From NCBI GenBank assembly GCA_019359325.1, contig JAHHHN010000020.1:55859-119858 (forward strand): a stretch of 64,000 bases of DNA, given 5' to 3'. Position 1 is the first letter of the stretch. Each line of letters starts with the position of its first letter. The position numbers and the translations under genes are program-made. Below, piece after piece: positions 18,819 to 27,681 of the stretch. The stretch is from Mojavia pulchra JT2-VF2 (GTDB lineage: Bacteria; Cyanobacteriota; Cyanobacteriia; Cyanobacteriales; Nostocaceae). The notes below the pieces were generated by a model. That model was not told the DNA's origin, searched no databases, and saw only the letters and a program-made list of their open reading frames with translations.

Positions 18819-18900
18819 TGCGGATGAAAGGACTTGAACCTTCACTCCTTTCGGAACTAGAACCTAAATCTAGCGCGTCTGCCAATTCCGCCACATCCGC
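18819..18900 (-). tRNA. tRNA-Leu (anticodon UAG)
   Basis: An 82-nucleotide gene on the minus strand. Acceptor stem GCGGATG at 18900-18894 pairs with CATCCGC at 18826-18820, with discriminator A at 18819. The anticodon stem CTAGA/TCTAG encloses loop TTTAGGT, so the anticodon is TAG. A long variable arm (TTCCGAAAGGAGTGAA) marks the Leu class, and the T loop is GGTTCAAGTCC. CCA is not encoded. It decodes CUA and related Leu codons. Confidence 0.95.
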
Positions 18901-19118
18901 ATCAGTCTACTATCGTAGCATAACAAATTGTCTATGGAAATAGCTAGAAGGATCAAAATTTTGGGATATGAAGAAAAAAGTAAAAAATCAGTTTTTTACC
19001 TTTTTCTTCTCATCTTGTTAGGACTTACGTACCGAGTTTGTCCTTTGAGGCTGGGTGTAAGGGTGTAAGAGTTTTACCTCTACCTACACCTGTTGCAAAT
19101 GCTTGTATTTGATTGCGG

Positions 19119-20312
19119 CTACATGATAGCAACACGCGGCAAACGATGCTTGAATCCGCAGAGGATTTCCCAAGAAATAGTATTTAATTGTTCTGCCCAA
19201 TCGTTAGCGGAGATTTGTTCTTTGCCTTGTTGCCCTAGCAAGGTGACTACTTCTCCTTCTTGGATATCGGGTATAGCACTGACATCCACCATTAATTGAT
19301 CCATTGTAATTGCTCCGATCTGCGGCACGCGCTGACCGCGAATTAATACTTGCATTTTATTAGAAAGATTACGGGGGACACCATCGGCATAACCAATACC
19401 CACGACGGCTATACGTAGTTCGTGGGGGGCAATAAATTGATGACCGTAGCTAACCCCAGTATTTGGAGCAATTGTTTTTACTTGAGTGACTCGCGCCTTG
19501 AGTTGTAAAACTGGGTGGAGATTAATCGTATTTTCTAAATGTGCAGATGGATAGAGTCCGTAAACGGCTAAACCCACGCGTACCATGTCATAGTGCAATG
19601 CTGAATCAGTGAGAGTTGCAGCCGAGTTTGACAAGTGTAAGCATGGTGAATTGATTCCCATAGCTTTGAGTTGAGCGATCGCCTCCTCAAATCGTCTATG
19701 CTGTTCTTTCATTACCGTGGGGTCAGGACTATCTGCTGTTGCCAAATGCGAGTAAATGCTGGCAATGGCAAGATGTGGCAAACGCTGCACTAACTGTACG
19801 AACTCACCTGTTTGCTGCCAGTTCGTTCCTAATCGAGACATTCCTGTGTCTAATTTAATATGTACAGGTACGGGAGAAGTATACTTAATTGCTTCGAGGG
19901 TGTTGGAAAATACCAAAGCTTGTTTAGGGCTGCACAGTGTTGGTTGTAATTTCCAGTGAGCGATCGCGTGAATTTGTTCTGGTGTATGAGTTGCTCCTAA
20001 AATCAAAATTGGAGCTTTAATTCCTGCTTCTCGTAATTGAATACCCTCCGGAACTGTGGCAACTCCCAGCCAACTCGCTCCTGATTGTAATACTGTTTGA
20101 GCGACTGTAACTGCGCCATGTCCATAAGCATCAGCTTTCACCACCGCCATCAACTGAGTGCGCGGCGATAAAAATCCTACCAACTGCTGTACATTGTGCG
20201 ACAACGCGGCTAAATCAATTTCTACCCAAGCACGTTGAGAAAACCAGGCATAGGTATCACACTCTTGATTAGAAGCTACACCAGAAATTTGTTTGCTGCT
20301 TAACATTTTCAC
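19119..20312 (-). CDS. alr: Alanine racemase
   Basis: PLP enzyme that makes D-alanine for peptidoglycan, cytosolic, 397 residues. The PLP lysine lies in LMAVVKADAYGHGA (K59) and the second catalytic base Tyr in GVSYGHQF. The segments HIKLDTGMSRLG, SNSAATL and VGIGYADGVPR are conserved racemase motifs, and TMDQLMVDVS follows. The start MKMLSSKQIS at 20312 gives a short N-terminal extension before the usual AWVEIDLAALSHN. Monocistronic on the minus strand. Confidence 0.95.
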   Translation of the reverse strand: MKMLSSKQISGVASNQECDTYAWFSQRAWVEIDLAALSHNVQQLVGFLSPRTQLMAVVKADAYGHGAVTVAQTVLQSGASWLGVATVPEGIQLREAGIKAPILILGATHTPEQIHAIAHWKLQPTLCSPKQALVFSNTLEAIKYTSPVPVHIKLDTGMSRLGTNWQQTGEFVQLVQRLPHLAIASIYSHLATADSPDPTVMKEQHRRFEEAIAQLKAMGINSPCLHLSNSAATLTDSALHYDMVRVGLAVYGLYPSAHLENTINLHPVLQLKARVTQVKTIAPNTGVSYGHQFIAPHELRIAVVGIGYADGVPRNLSNKMQVLIRGQRVPQIGAITMDQLMVDVSAIPDIQEGEVVTLLGQQGKEQISANDWAEQLNTISWEILCGFKHRLPRVAIM

Positions 20313-20934
20313 TCACTCCTATCACACCACTAGGCTGCCAGATTATCTGTTTATTCTCCTCTTAGAAGCTGAATCAGATTAATCTGCAAGTCTACCCTTC
20401 CTCTCGAATTGACACAAGATCGCTACATAGCAAATTTTTGCTAAATTTACAGCATTGTTGTTGATAATTGATCTCCCATAGGTCTTACCTATGAAAAAGA
20501 AGAATTAATGATTTGGCAAAGGTTGTAGGTCAGTCCCTTCTCTGCAAGACTACGCGTAGCTTCCTTAAGCGAAGGGGTACGGGGAATTCAAAATTCACTC
20601 ATTCAAAATTGAAGATCCCACAGATGAATCTAGGGGGCTTGAAACTCTTGGGTGTTACCGCCCTGACAAGAACAGGATGGAGGACATAGAGCAATTGGAA
20701 GGGGCAAAAATTATTCATAGTTCTTTCCCCTTGTCCCCTAGTCTTCTTGCCCTCTTCTGCTCACCAGAAGTGGTCAATTGAAGTGACTTTTACCCTGTAG
20801 ACATTGTGAGAGCTGATAAACCAGCACTAAATAATTTAATTGGTAAATATGGCTAAAGTATAATTTATTCTCATCTTCAAATCAGAGTATATTTGTGTTA
20901 ATATATGTAAAACTAATACCTTGAGCGCTTATCA
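20313..20934. other. Intergenic region with dispersed repeat material
   Basis: No supported gene. A repeat with TACGCGTAGCTTCCTTAAGC lies near 20551, and a tract related to the 855-878 repeat (TTCTTTCCCCTTGTCCCC) lies at about 20707-20740. The bases before the HNH gene are AT-rich and should contain its promoter. Confidence 0.4.
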
Positions 20935-21432
20935 ATGGGTAAGGTTTTAGTCCTTAACGCCTCTTACGAACCGCTTAACATAACGAGCTGGCGTCGCGCT
21001 GCGGTTTTGTTAATTAAAGGCAAGGCAGAACGCGTTGAACACAACGGTAAATTCCTTTATGCGGATTTTCCATTACCAACCGTGATTCGGTTGCGTCATT
21101 ATGTGCGCGTTCCCTACAAAGAAATTCCTCTGACTCGCCGAAATATCCTGCACCGTGACGGACACACTTGTCAATACTGCGGTTATATCGGTGATGAGTT
21201 AACGTTAGATCATGTGATACCGCGATCGCGCGGCGGGGGTGATACCTGGGAGAATATTGTTACAGCCTGTGTGCGTTGCAATGTTAAAAAAGGTAACCGC
21301 ACGCCCCACGAAGCCCACATGCTTTTGCGTCATCCCCCCCGTCAACCTTACAGCAGTCTTTATTTTGAGGTTAGCAAGCATCTCAAGAGCGGACTCCACC
21401 AAGAGTGGCAAAAATATGTTATAGGACTTTAA
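20935..21432 (+). CDS. HNH endonuclease, conserved cyanobacterial type
   Basis: A 165-residue HNH nuclease-fold protein highly conserved in cyanobacteria. It has an N-terminal beta-rich domain (KVLVLNASYEPLNITSWRRA) and an HNH domain with zinc ligands C79 and C82 (HTCQYCG), catalytic LDHVIPRSRGGGDTWEN (D92, H93) and the second Cys pair C112 and C115 (ACVRCN). The metal-binding and catalytic residues all look intact. Its cellular role is not established; conservation suggests housekeeping, not restriction. It stands alone. A stable hairpin follows at 21596-21625. Confidence 0.88.
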   Translation: MGKVLVLNASYEPLNITSWRRAAVLLIKGKAERVEHNGKFLYADFPLPTVIRLRHYVRVPYKEIPLTRRNILHRDGHTCQYCGYIGDELTLDHVIPRSRGGGDTWENIVTACVRCNVKKGNRTPHEAHMLLRHPPRQPYSSLYFEVSKHLKSGLHQEWQKYVIGL

Positions 21433-22299
21433 AATTACAAATTCTAGCCTGTAAAACACAATAGATTATCACCTCTAATTGCTCTTAGTTGATGCTGAAC
21501 AAGACAGTATTTTATTGCGTCTCAACAGAAGCTTCAGCTTGATTTAACACGCCTCAACACAGAGTTATGACTTGCTGTGTATTTGCTCATGCTTCCTCCT
21601 GGCTTATCAGAGCATAAGCCAGGAGAACTGCATTAAAAAATCTATATCAATTAATTGCCAATCTTTGATTATATCTCATGGCAGAGTAAAACCTGAATTG
21701 CATATGTTAAATTTTCAGAATTGTTAAAGTAGATAATAAAAGAACAGTTTTACTTAACAATAAAAATAATTGTTAATTGCTCATTACTTATTAGGATGAG
21801 ACTATGAGCTAAAAAGCTGTCTAACTTAACAATTAACAGTTAAATATGAAATAAAAATTTTACCACACAAGTAGAAATTTAAAAAATGAAAAAGAAAGAA
21901 CCAAAAATCTATTATTAGCAGCACAGTTGGCATAGGAAAGCCGTGTAACTGCAAATTTTACACGCAAAACCTTAGAGCCTTTCTAGGCTAGCTATAAGGT
22001 ACTAGATTAAACTGAATTTTCTATTGTTTCGCTATTGAAGAGAAAAAGAAAGTAAAAAGCTGCATTTATTAGCTATGTATTACACAATTTCAAGTGTAAG
22101 AATTACCACCTTCTATTATGTAATTTAGTAGAATTCGGCAGATGGTTGATTAGTTTACTCGAAAAAAATAGGCCGAGATATAGAGTGCCACGTTTCTATA
22201 TTTTTGCGAAAATTATAATGCGTGGCTAAATCAGTGAACTGCTGATTGTAAGATTTCTTAACAAATCAATAGAGCTTCACGCTTACAAAAATATTTCCT
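21433..22299. other. Long intergenic region with one stable hairpin
   Basis: No supported gene over about 870 bases. A perfect 11-bp stem (CTCCTGGCTTA with TAAGCCAGGAG, loop 8) lies at 21596-21625 and may end the HNH transcript, although no T run follows. The rest is AT-rich. Part of it should be the promoter and leader of the DHH gene. I cannot exclude a small RNA. Confidence 0.4.
21596..21625 (+). terminator. Stable hairpin downstream of the HNH gene
   Basis: An 11-bp perfect stem, CTCCTGGCTTA with its complement, and an 8-base loop. No U tract follows on the plus strand, so a factor-dependent terminator, an RNA-processing site or a small RNA structure are all possible. Confidence 0.4.
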
Positions 22300-23583
22300 A
22301 TGCAATTGAACCCTTCCTTGACGCAGTTTGAGAGTTTTTCATTGACTACAGAGTCGAACCAAGAGGATGCTGAAATAGACACAATGCCAGTTGAAGTGCC
22401 TCTTAGCAAAACCTCCATACCGCCATCAACAAATGATGGAGGTGTTTACATACTTCAGCGTGGTAATTCTCTGGCGTCTCAAAAGTCAGAAGAACTGCAA
22501 AAGACACTTCTGGCACACCGGCACGAGCGTCAGTTGATAATTCTGCAAGATTTTCCTGACCCTGATGCCCTGTCTTGTGCTTGGACTTACCAGTTAATTG
22601 CACAGCAATATGATATTAAATGTGAAATTATTTATGCTGGTACTCTAAGCCACCAAGAGAATATTGCCTTAGTTAAGCTCACTAATTTACCTGCCCAGCG
22701 CTGGACACTACAAACCCTCAAGGGTAAAGACCTGTCATTTTATCAAGGTTTTGTATTAATTGATAACCAAGGAACTACAAGTCAGCTACTGTCAGCATTG
22801 CAGCAAGCAGGAATGCCCTTAGTAGCAGTTATCGACCATCACAGTTTACAGGCAGATCTGAAATCAGAGTTTGTTGATGTCCGTCCTCATGTACGAGCAA
22901 CAGCAACGATTTTTACCCAGTACCTACAGGCGGGATTACTGACACTAGATAGCAGCATCAATCAACATGTTAAATGTGCCACGGCCTTGATGCATGGCTT
23001 GCGATCGGATACAAATCGACTGATGCAAGCCCAAGAGGAAGATTTTATGGCCGCTGCTTATCTAAGTCGATTTTATGACGCCCAACTGCTGAACGCGGTT
23101 CTAGAAGCGAATCGTTCCAAGCGGGTGATGGATGTGATTGAGCGAGCGCTCAAAAACCGCATCGTGCAAAATAACTTTTCTATAGCTGGTGTTGGTTACT
23201 TACGTTACGATGACCGCGATGCCATCCCCCAAGCGGCAGATTTTTTAGTTACAGAAGAAAACGTTCACACTGCCGTGGTTTACGGTATTGTTCACGACGA
23301 AGATGATGAACTAGAAGTAGTTATTGGCTCCCTAAGAACCACCAAACTTACCCTTGACCCTGATGAATTCATTAAAGAAGCCTTTGGGCAAGATAGTACA
23401 GGGCGCTTTTTTGGCGGTGGGCGCACAAGTGCGGGCGGCTTTGAGATTCCAATGGGTTTCTTATCTGGTGGTAACGAAAATTCGGCTTATGCAAAAATGA
23501 AATGGGAAGTATTTGATACCCAAATCAAGCAAAAATTGCTTAGGTTGGTTAATCCCAAAGACAACCCAATTCAGTCAGAATAA
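22300..23583 (+). CDS. DHH-family phosphoesterase (NrnA-like)
   Basis: DHH/DHHA1 phosphoesterase of 427 residues, a family that degrades nanoRNA, pAp or cyclic dinucleotides. Residues 1-70 are an extra low-complexity N-terminus. The DHH domain follows with DFPDPDALSCAWTYQL (about 84-99), FVLIDNQG and AVIDHHS (DHH at 179-181). The C-terminal DHHA1 domain ends with GGGRTSAGGFEIPMGF, the substrate-binding motif. All metal-binding residues appear present. Substrate cannot be told from the sequence. It is monocistronic with AT-rich flanks. Confidence 0.85.
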   Translation: MQLNPSLTQFESFSLTTESNQEDAEIDTMPVEVPLSKTSIPPSTNDGGVYILQRGNSLASQKSEELQKTLLAHRHERQLIILQDFPDPDALSCAWTYQLIAQQYDIKCEIIYAGTLSHQENIALVKLTNLPAQRWTLQTLKGKDLSFYQGFVLIDNQGTTSQLLSALQQAGMPLVAVIDHHSLQADLKSEFVDVRPHVRATATIFTQYLQAGLLTLDSSINQHVKCATALMHGLRSDTNRLMQAQEEDFMAAAYLSRFYDAQLLNAVLEANRSKRVMDVIERALKNRIVQNNFSIAGVGYLRYDDRDAIPQAADFLVTEENVHTAVVYGIVHDEDDELEVVIGSLRTTKLTLDPDEFIKEAFGQDSTGRFFGGGRTSAGGFEIPMGFLSGGNENSAYAKMKWEVFDTQIKQKLLRLVNPKDNPIQSE

Positions 23584-23748
23584 ACCTTGGATTAAAATTC
23601 AGACCATCGATAGGGAAAGTTCATTAAACACGACTAGAAAATGTTAATAATTCAGCTTTAACTGAATTTAGCTTTGAGCCAAGAAATTTATTTCTTGGCG
23701 TTTTATCTACTTTTGGTCTCTGAACTATTAAGCAATGTATGGATTATT

Positions 23749-23814
23749 ATGTACCAACTCACATTGACTATTCCAGAAGAAACTATATTGGCTCTCAAGG
23801 TAGCACCAGAATAA
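23749..23814 (+). pseudogene. Truncated antitoxin-like start
   Basis: A frame of 21 codons giving MYQLTLTIPEETILALKVAP and one more residue, then TAA. It resembles the N-terminus of the UPF0175 antitoxin-type family. The usual following helix is missing and no continuation is obvious in another frame. Probably a decayed gene. The 375-base spacer around it (23584-23958) holds nothing else that I recognise. Confidence 0.3.
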
Positions 23815-23958
23815 ATGCTCTTGGTTTTCATCTAGATCCTGAAACACAGCAAATTGTTCTGAAACTCCAGGTGAATCTTTGTGATTCGCAAATTAGTTAA
23901 ATATACGCAAACTTTTTATATACTAAATAGCTAATATCATGAGGATCATGATTACTCA

Positions 23959-24711
23959 ATGTTGTATCTGATGGAAACTATAGTTTTTCTTTGCAATGGT
24001 GAAGCAGAATACTACAGTAAAAAAGGAATTATTAAAAATAGAGAGCTGCCTAGCTTAATAAAATCAGTAATTTCATCAGGTGATTACTATAGAACATCCT
24101 GGAGTTGTGGCAATTCCAAATTGATACAAGTTGGAGATAGAGCCTATCTTCAGAGGAGTGGCAATAATGGCAATCAACCTAGTGGCTTTATTGCTGCTGG
24201 TTATGTTATAGCTGCACCAGAAGATAAACAATCAAGGCTTTTTGGCAGCAAATATACAAATTTAAGTGAAGCATACATATTCGATTATGATGGATATTTT
24301 GCTGTTAACCTACAGATAGATTCAGTTGTAGACTTTGATTTTACTTTGGAACAAAAATATTTAAAAAACTTGCCTCCATTTCAAGGAATAAATTTCAATT
24401 TCGGAGGAAGCGGTTGTAGATTCAATAGTAAAGCTGCTTCCTCGTTAGATTCAGAATGGGAGAAGCATTCCCTAATACAACAAAGGCAAGGAAGAGGACG
24501 TAGTCTTGTTGATATCTTCTTTGAGCAGGGAGAATATTTTAAGCAAAAGAATGAATATCAAGCTGCAATAGATGCTTATAAATTAGCTTTAGAAGTTGAT
24601 TTAAAATACGGAAAGGCAATTAATAGAATTCAAAATTGGGAATCAATTATAAATAGAAAAAGGGATATATATCAGTATCCAAAATCAGCGGTAGAGCCGC
24701 AGCATCTTTAA
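23959..24711 (+). pseudogene. 5' part of an interrupted EVE-like/TPR/HNH endonuclease gene
   Basis: Encodes 250 residues before a TAA at 24709-24711. Residues 1-170 look like a EVE/PUA-like domain (TSWSCGNSKLIQVGDRAYLQ, then GFIAAGYVIAA), a fold that reads modified bases in DNA. Residues 185-240 have a TPR-like helix pair (YFKQKNEYQAAIDAYKLALE). The frame continues past the stop into an HNH domain (24712-25194). The intact protein would be a modification-dependent restriction endonuclease. Start ATG at 23959 or at 23971 (METIVFLC). The domain names are from pattern recognition, so moderate. Confidence 0.6.
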
Positions 24712-25194
24712 CTATCGCCAGAGGCGAATGAACTATTACTAGCTAGAGAAAAACTTGATAAAGAAAACTTCTTCAGTGCTGAGAGCGATGCCGAGGCACG
24801 ACAAAAAATTACAGTATCAATAGCTAGGAGGCAGGGGCAATCAAAGTTTCGTCAGTCTTTGCTGGATGCATATTCTTGTAAGTGTGCAATTACCAATTTT
24901 GATGCTGAGGCCGCGCTCGAAGCTGCTCACATAATTTTATACATTGAAACCGAAAATAATCATCCATCAAATGGTTTATTATTACGTGCAGATTTGCATA
25001 CTTTATTTGACTTAAACCTTATTGCCATCCATCCAGAAACAATGACGGTATATATTTCGCCTACTCTCCAAACAACTGAATATCGAGTAATTGACGGGAT
25101 AAAGCTACGAGTTCCAAAAGATGGAATGTGCCGTCCCAACCAACAGTTTTTGAAACAGCGGTTCGAGCAGTGTAAATGGTGTAAAGATATTTAA
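24712..25194 (+). pseudogene. 3' part of the interrupted endonuclease gene (HNH domain)
   Basis: Same frame as the preceding part, directly after its TAA. The first codons give LSPEANELLLAREKL, then ARRQGQSKFRQSLLDAYSCK, followed by CAITNFDAEAALEAAHIILY and NGLLLRADLHTLFDLNLIAI. This is a HNH nuclease domain of the RQGQSKFR type. There is no ATG or GTG before a TTG at 24859, which would cut off the conserved RQGQ segment, so this is not an independent gene. One substitution of the stop would restore a 411-residue protein. Confidence 0.6.
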
Positions 25195-25235
25195 AAATCA
25201 ATCGCAAACCCTTTCATTTTTTAATAGGCATAAGA

Positions 25236-25488
25236 ATGACACAGCAAGAGTTATTGAATGAGTTTTTATCCCTTCTGCTGAAGCACAGTGTCAAGTAATG
25301 GAGTTTATTGCTTTTTTGCCACAAAGAAAAGATATGCAGTAATTGAACCTGCCTCTGAGTTACCGGATTTTGATTTAATAAATGATAGTTTTATTGGGAT
25401 GTGGGGCGTAGGCGTAGCCCGTCGTAGACATTGCCAAGATTTAGCTGATAGTACTGCTTGGGTACGTAGTGTTCGAGAAAATGAGTAA
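25236..25488 (+). pseudogene. Broken antitoxin-like gene carrying a dispersed repeat
   Basis: Begins MTQQELLNEFLSL, continues after a frame change as PAEAQCQVMEFIAFLPQRK, and after a second frame change as AVIEPASELPDFDLINDSFI and LADSTAWVRSVRENE. These are the successive parts of one small cyanobacterial protein of antitoxin (DUF2281-like) type. Between IGMW and DLADS lies a GC-rich dispersed repeat (25403-25435, GGCGTAGGCGTAGCCCGTCG) that replaces normal sequence. Two frameshifts and the repeat make it non-functional. Confidence 0.55.
25403..25435. repeat. GC-rich dispersed repeat within a pseudogene
   Basis: A GC-rich block with GGCGTAGGCGTAGCCCGTCG followed by TAGACATTGCC. It interrupts the antitoxin-like pseudogene without breaking that frame and encodes GVGVARRRHC. 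Blocks of this kind are scattered in Nostoc-type genomes. Confidence 0.55.
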
Positions 25489-25502
25489 GCCTAACACGTG
25501 CG

Positions 25503-25997
25503 ATGGAACTGTATCTAATTCGTCATGGTATAGCCCAAGAGAGAGCTGCTGGCATCAAAGATGAGGAGCGAGTTCTCACTAAAGAGGGGCGGCAAAAGAC
25601 AGACAAAGTTGCCCAACGACTCGTTCAGCTGGATTTGCACTTTGATTTGATTGTCACAAGTCCCCTAGTACGGGCGCGCCAAACAGCAGAAATCCTCAGA
25701 GAAACTGGACTAAGCTCTCAGATGGAGGAATCTAATCACCTTGCACCTGATGGTAATATTCATAGTTGGTTGAAAGACTGGCTAGAGCCAAGAAATTATG
25801 CCCAAAATACCCAAATTGCCCTTGTGGGACATGAGCCTTGTTTGAGTGAGTGGGCAGAAATTCTTCTTTGGGGGGAAGCCAAAGCAAGCTTAGTCTTGAA
25901 AAAAGCAGGTATGATCGGAATAAAACTACCAGAAATAGGCTCTCCTCTGGGTCGTAGTCAGATGTTTTGGTTGACACCACCCAAGTACCTGCTCTAA
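25503..25997 (+). CDS. sixA: SixA-like phosphohistidine phosphatase
   Basis: Histidine-phosphatase-superfamily enzyme of 164 residues that dephosphorylates phosphohistidine, for example in Hpt domains. Catalytic LIRHGIAQE is at 5-13 (R7, H8), with DLIVTSPLVRARQTAEIL near 50-67 and the second catalytic His in ALVGHEPCLSEW near 110. Length and motif spacing match SixA. It starts ATG at 25503, just after the pseudogene region. The substrate could include Hpt domains such as those of the hmpE kinase, but nothing in the sequence shows this. Confidence 0.85.
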   Translation: MELYLIRHGIAQERAAGIKDEERVLTKEGRQKTDKVAQRLVQLDLHFDLIVTSPLVRARQTAEILRETGLSSQMEESNHLAPDGNIHSWLKDWLEPRNYAQNTQIALVGHEPCLSEWAEILLWGEAKASLVLKKAGMIGIKLPEIGSPLGRSQMFWLTPPKYLL

Positions 25998-26109
25998 CGG
26001 TTTTTTCACAGTTATGAAAGAACTTAGGTTATAACTGTTACTGTTATTGCGATAACGATTTCTGGTAAGTTAGCCTGAGCAAATCTTTTACAAAGCAGAT
26101 GGTGTTGCC

Positions 26110-27246
26110 ATGTCGGTGTGCGAATACAAGCCCGGTTTGGAAGGTATTCCTGCTGCCCAATCCAGTATCAGCTATGTTGACGGGCAAAAAGGAATACTAG
26201 AATATCGCGGCATCCGGATTGAGGAATTAGCAGAAAAAAGTACATTTTTGGAAACTGCTTATCTGTTGATCTGGGGTGAACTGCCAAGCAAAGAAGAACT
26301 GGAAGCATTTGAGGATGAAGTTCGCCACCACAGGCGAATAAAATATCGCATCCGGGACATGATGAAATGCTTTCCAGAAAGCGGTCACCCAATGGATGCT
26401 CTACAAGCCTCTGCTGCTGCATTAGGCTTGTTTTACTCGCGTCGAGATTTACATAATCCTGCCTACATTCGAGATGCAGTGGTTCGCTTGATAGCAACCA
26501 TTCCAACGATGGTGGCGGCGTTTCAGTTAATGCGTAAAGGCAATGACCCTATACGCCCACGCGATGACTTAGACTACTCCGGCAACTTTCTGTACATGCT
26601 CGATGAGAAAGAACCGGACGCTTTGGCGGCACGAATTTTTGATGTCTGCTTGATACTTCATGTCGAGCATACGATGAATGCTTCCACCTTTAGTGCCAGG
26701 GTGACGGCTTCTACCTTAACAGATCCTTATGCTGTCGTTGCTAGTGCGGTGGGAACCTTAGGGGGGCCACTACATGGTGGAGCCAATGAAGAAGTAATTC
26801 AAATGCTAGAAGACATTGGCTCTGTAGACAATGTGCGTCCCTATGTCGAGGATCTTCTGCAACGCAAAGCTAAAATTATGGGCTTTGGGCATCGTGTCTA
26901 TAAGGTAAAAGACCCCAGAGCCACCATTTTGCAGAACTTGGCGGAACAGTTGTTTTCCAAATTTGGGGACGACAAATACTACGAAATTGCCCAAGAGATG
27001 GAACGGGTAGTAGCGGAAAAACTTGGTCACAAAGGAATTTATCCTAATGTTGACTTCTATTCCGGTTTGGTGTATAGGAAGATGGGTATTCCCACAGACT
27101 TGTTTACACCAGTATTTGCGATCGCCCGTGTTGCTGGTTGGTTAGCCCACTGGAAAGAACAACTGGAAGAAAACCGGATTTTCCGTCCTACTCAAATTTA
27201 CAACGGTCGCCACGACATTACTTATGTCCCCATTGAAGAACGCTAA
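26110..27246 (+). CDS. gltA: Citrate synthase
   Basis: Condenses acetyl-CoA and oxaloacetate in the first step of the tricarboxylic acid route, which feeds 2-oxoglutarate for nitrogen assimilation. The 378 residues are typical of the short type II/III bacterial enzyme. The catalytic His regions VEHTMNASTF and GGPLHGGANEEV are present, as is GFGHRVYKVKDPRA with the Arg/Asp pair. Start ATG at 26110 gives MSVCEYKPGLEGIPAAQS. The allosteric NADH residues of the large Gram-negative type are not expected. No operon with ndhA is evident; a 435-base spacer follows. Confidence 0.95.
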   Translation: MSVCEYKPGLEGIPAAQSSISYVDGQKGILEYRGIRIEELAEKSTFLETAYLLIWGELPSKEELEAFEDEVRHHRRIKYRIRDMMKCFPESGHPMDALQASAAALGLFYSRRDLHNPAYIRDAVVRLIATIPTMVAAFQLMRKGNDPIRPRDDLDYSGNFLYMLDEKEPDALAARIFDVCLILHVEHTMNASTFSARVTASTLTDPYAVVASAVGTLGGPLHGGANEEVIQMLEDIGSVDNVRPYVEDLLQRKAKIMGFGHRVYKVKDPRATILQNLAEQLFSKFGDDKYYEIAQEMERVVAEKLGHKGIYPNVDFYSGLVYRKMGIPTDLFTPVFAIARVAGWLAHWKEQLEENRIFRPTQIYNGRHDITYVPIEER

Positions 27247-27681
27247 CTAACAGTTAGGTTGTTAGTGATACCAGCCCCTAGCCCTGGAAAATCATCAAAC
27301 TTGTAAACAATGGAAGCGTTGCCACAACGAAGGCGAAAGTTTTGTGTTGCCAAGTTCACAATCTATGGATGTTGCCTCCAGACTTCAGAAGCTCATGGCT
27401 TTTCCATTTCCGATGTGAGACGTTTATTTGCTAAGTTTTGTTTCCACCAGGTAACTGGGGGTTTTAAATCGTGGATCTCGATACTTTCCATAAGTAGAAC
27501 TTGTGTTCTGTTTAAGGAGGGTCAAAACCATCCAACGATATACTAGGCATGGGAATTCGCAAAAAATCTTCAATCAGGCGTCATCATTAAAGGATAAAGG
27601 ATGAAGGCTAAAGGATGAAGGCTGAAGTTTTACACTTCATTCTTCATTCTTCACACTTCAGTTGACTTAAAGAGCGGAAAC
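27247..27681. other. gltA-ndhA spacer with heptanucleotide repeats
   Basis: No supported gene; the plus-strand open frame at 27310-27546 has no recognisable protein character and is rejected. At 27589-27623 lie five heptamers of types AAAGGAT and GAAGGCT, and at 27637-27657 three of TTCATTC/TTCACAC type. They form an inverted arrangement. The ndhA leader follows directly (AAAGAGCGGAAAC before ATG). Confidence 0.5.
27589..27657. repeat. STRR heptanucleotide tract upstream of ndhA
   Basis: Tandem heptamers AAAGGAT, AAAGGAT, GAAGGCT, AAAGGAT, GAAGGCT, followed after nine bases by TTCATTC, TTCATTC, TTCACAC. The second set is roughly complementary to the first, so the transcript could fold. Short heptamer tracts of this kind are a hallmark of heterocystous cyanobacteria. 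Confidence 0.7.

Noticed and set aside
18752..18943. Open frame of 63 residues across the tRNA-Leu gene
   Set aside because: The frame is the usual artefact of a reverse-complement tRNA (MKGLEPSLLS...SANSATSA pattern); the tRNA explains the sequence.
27310..27546. Plus-strand frame of 78 residues before ndhA
   Set aside because: Composition is not protein-like, no family similarity, no ribosome site.
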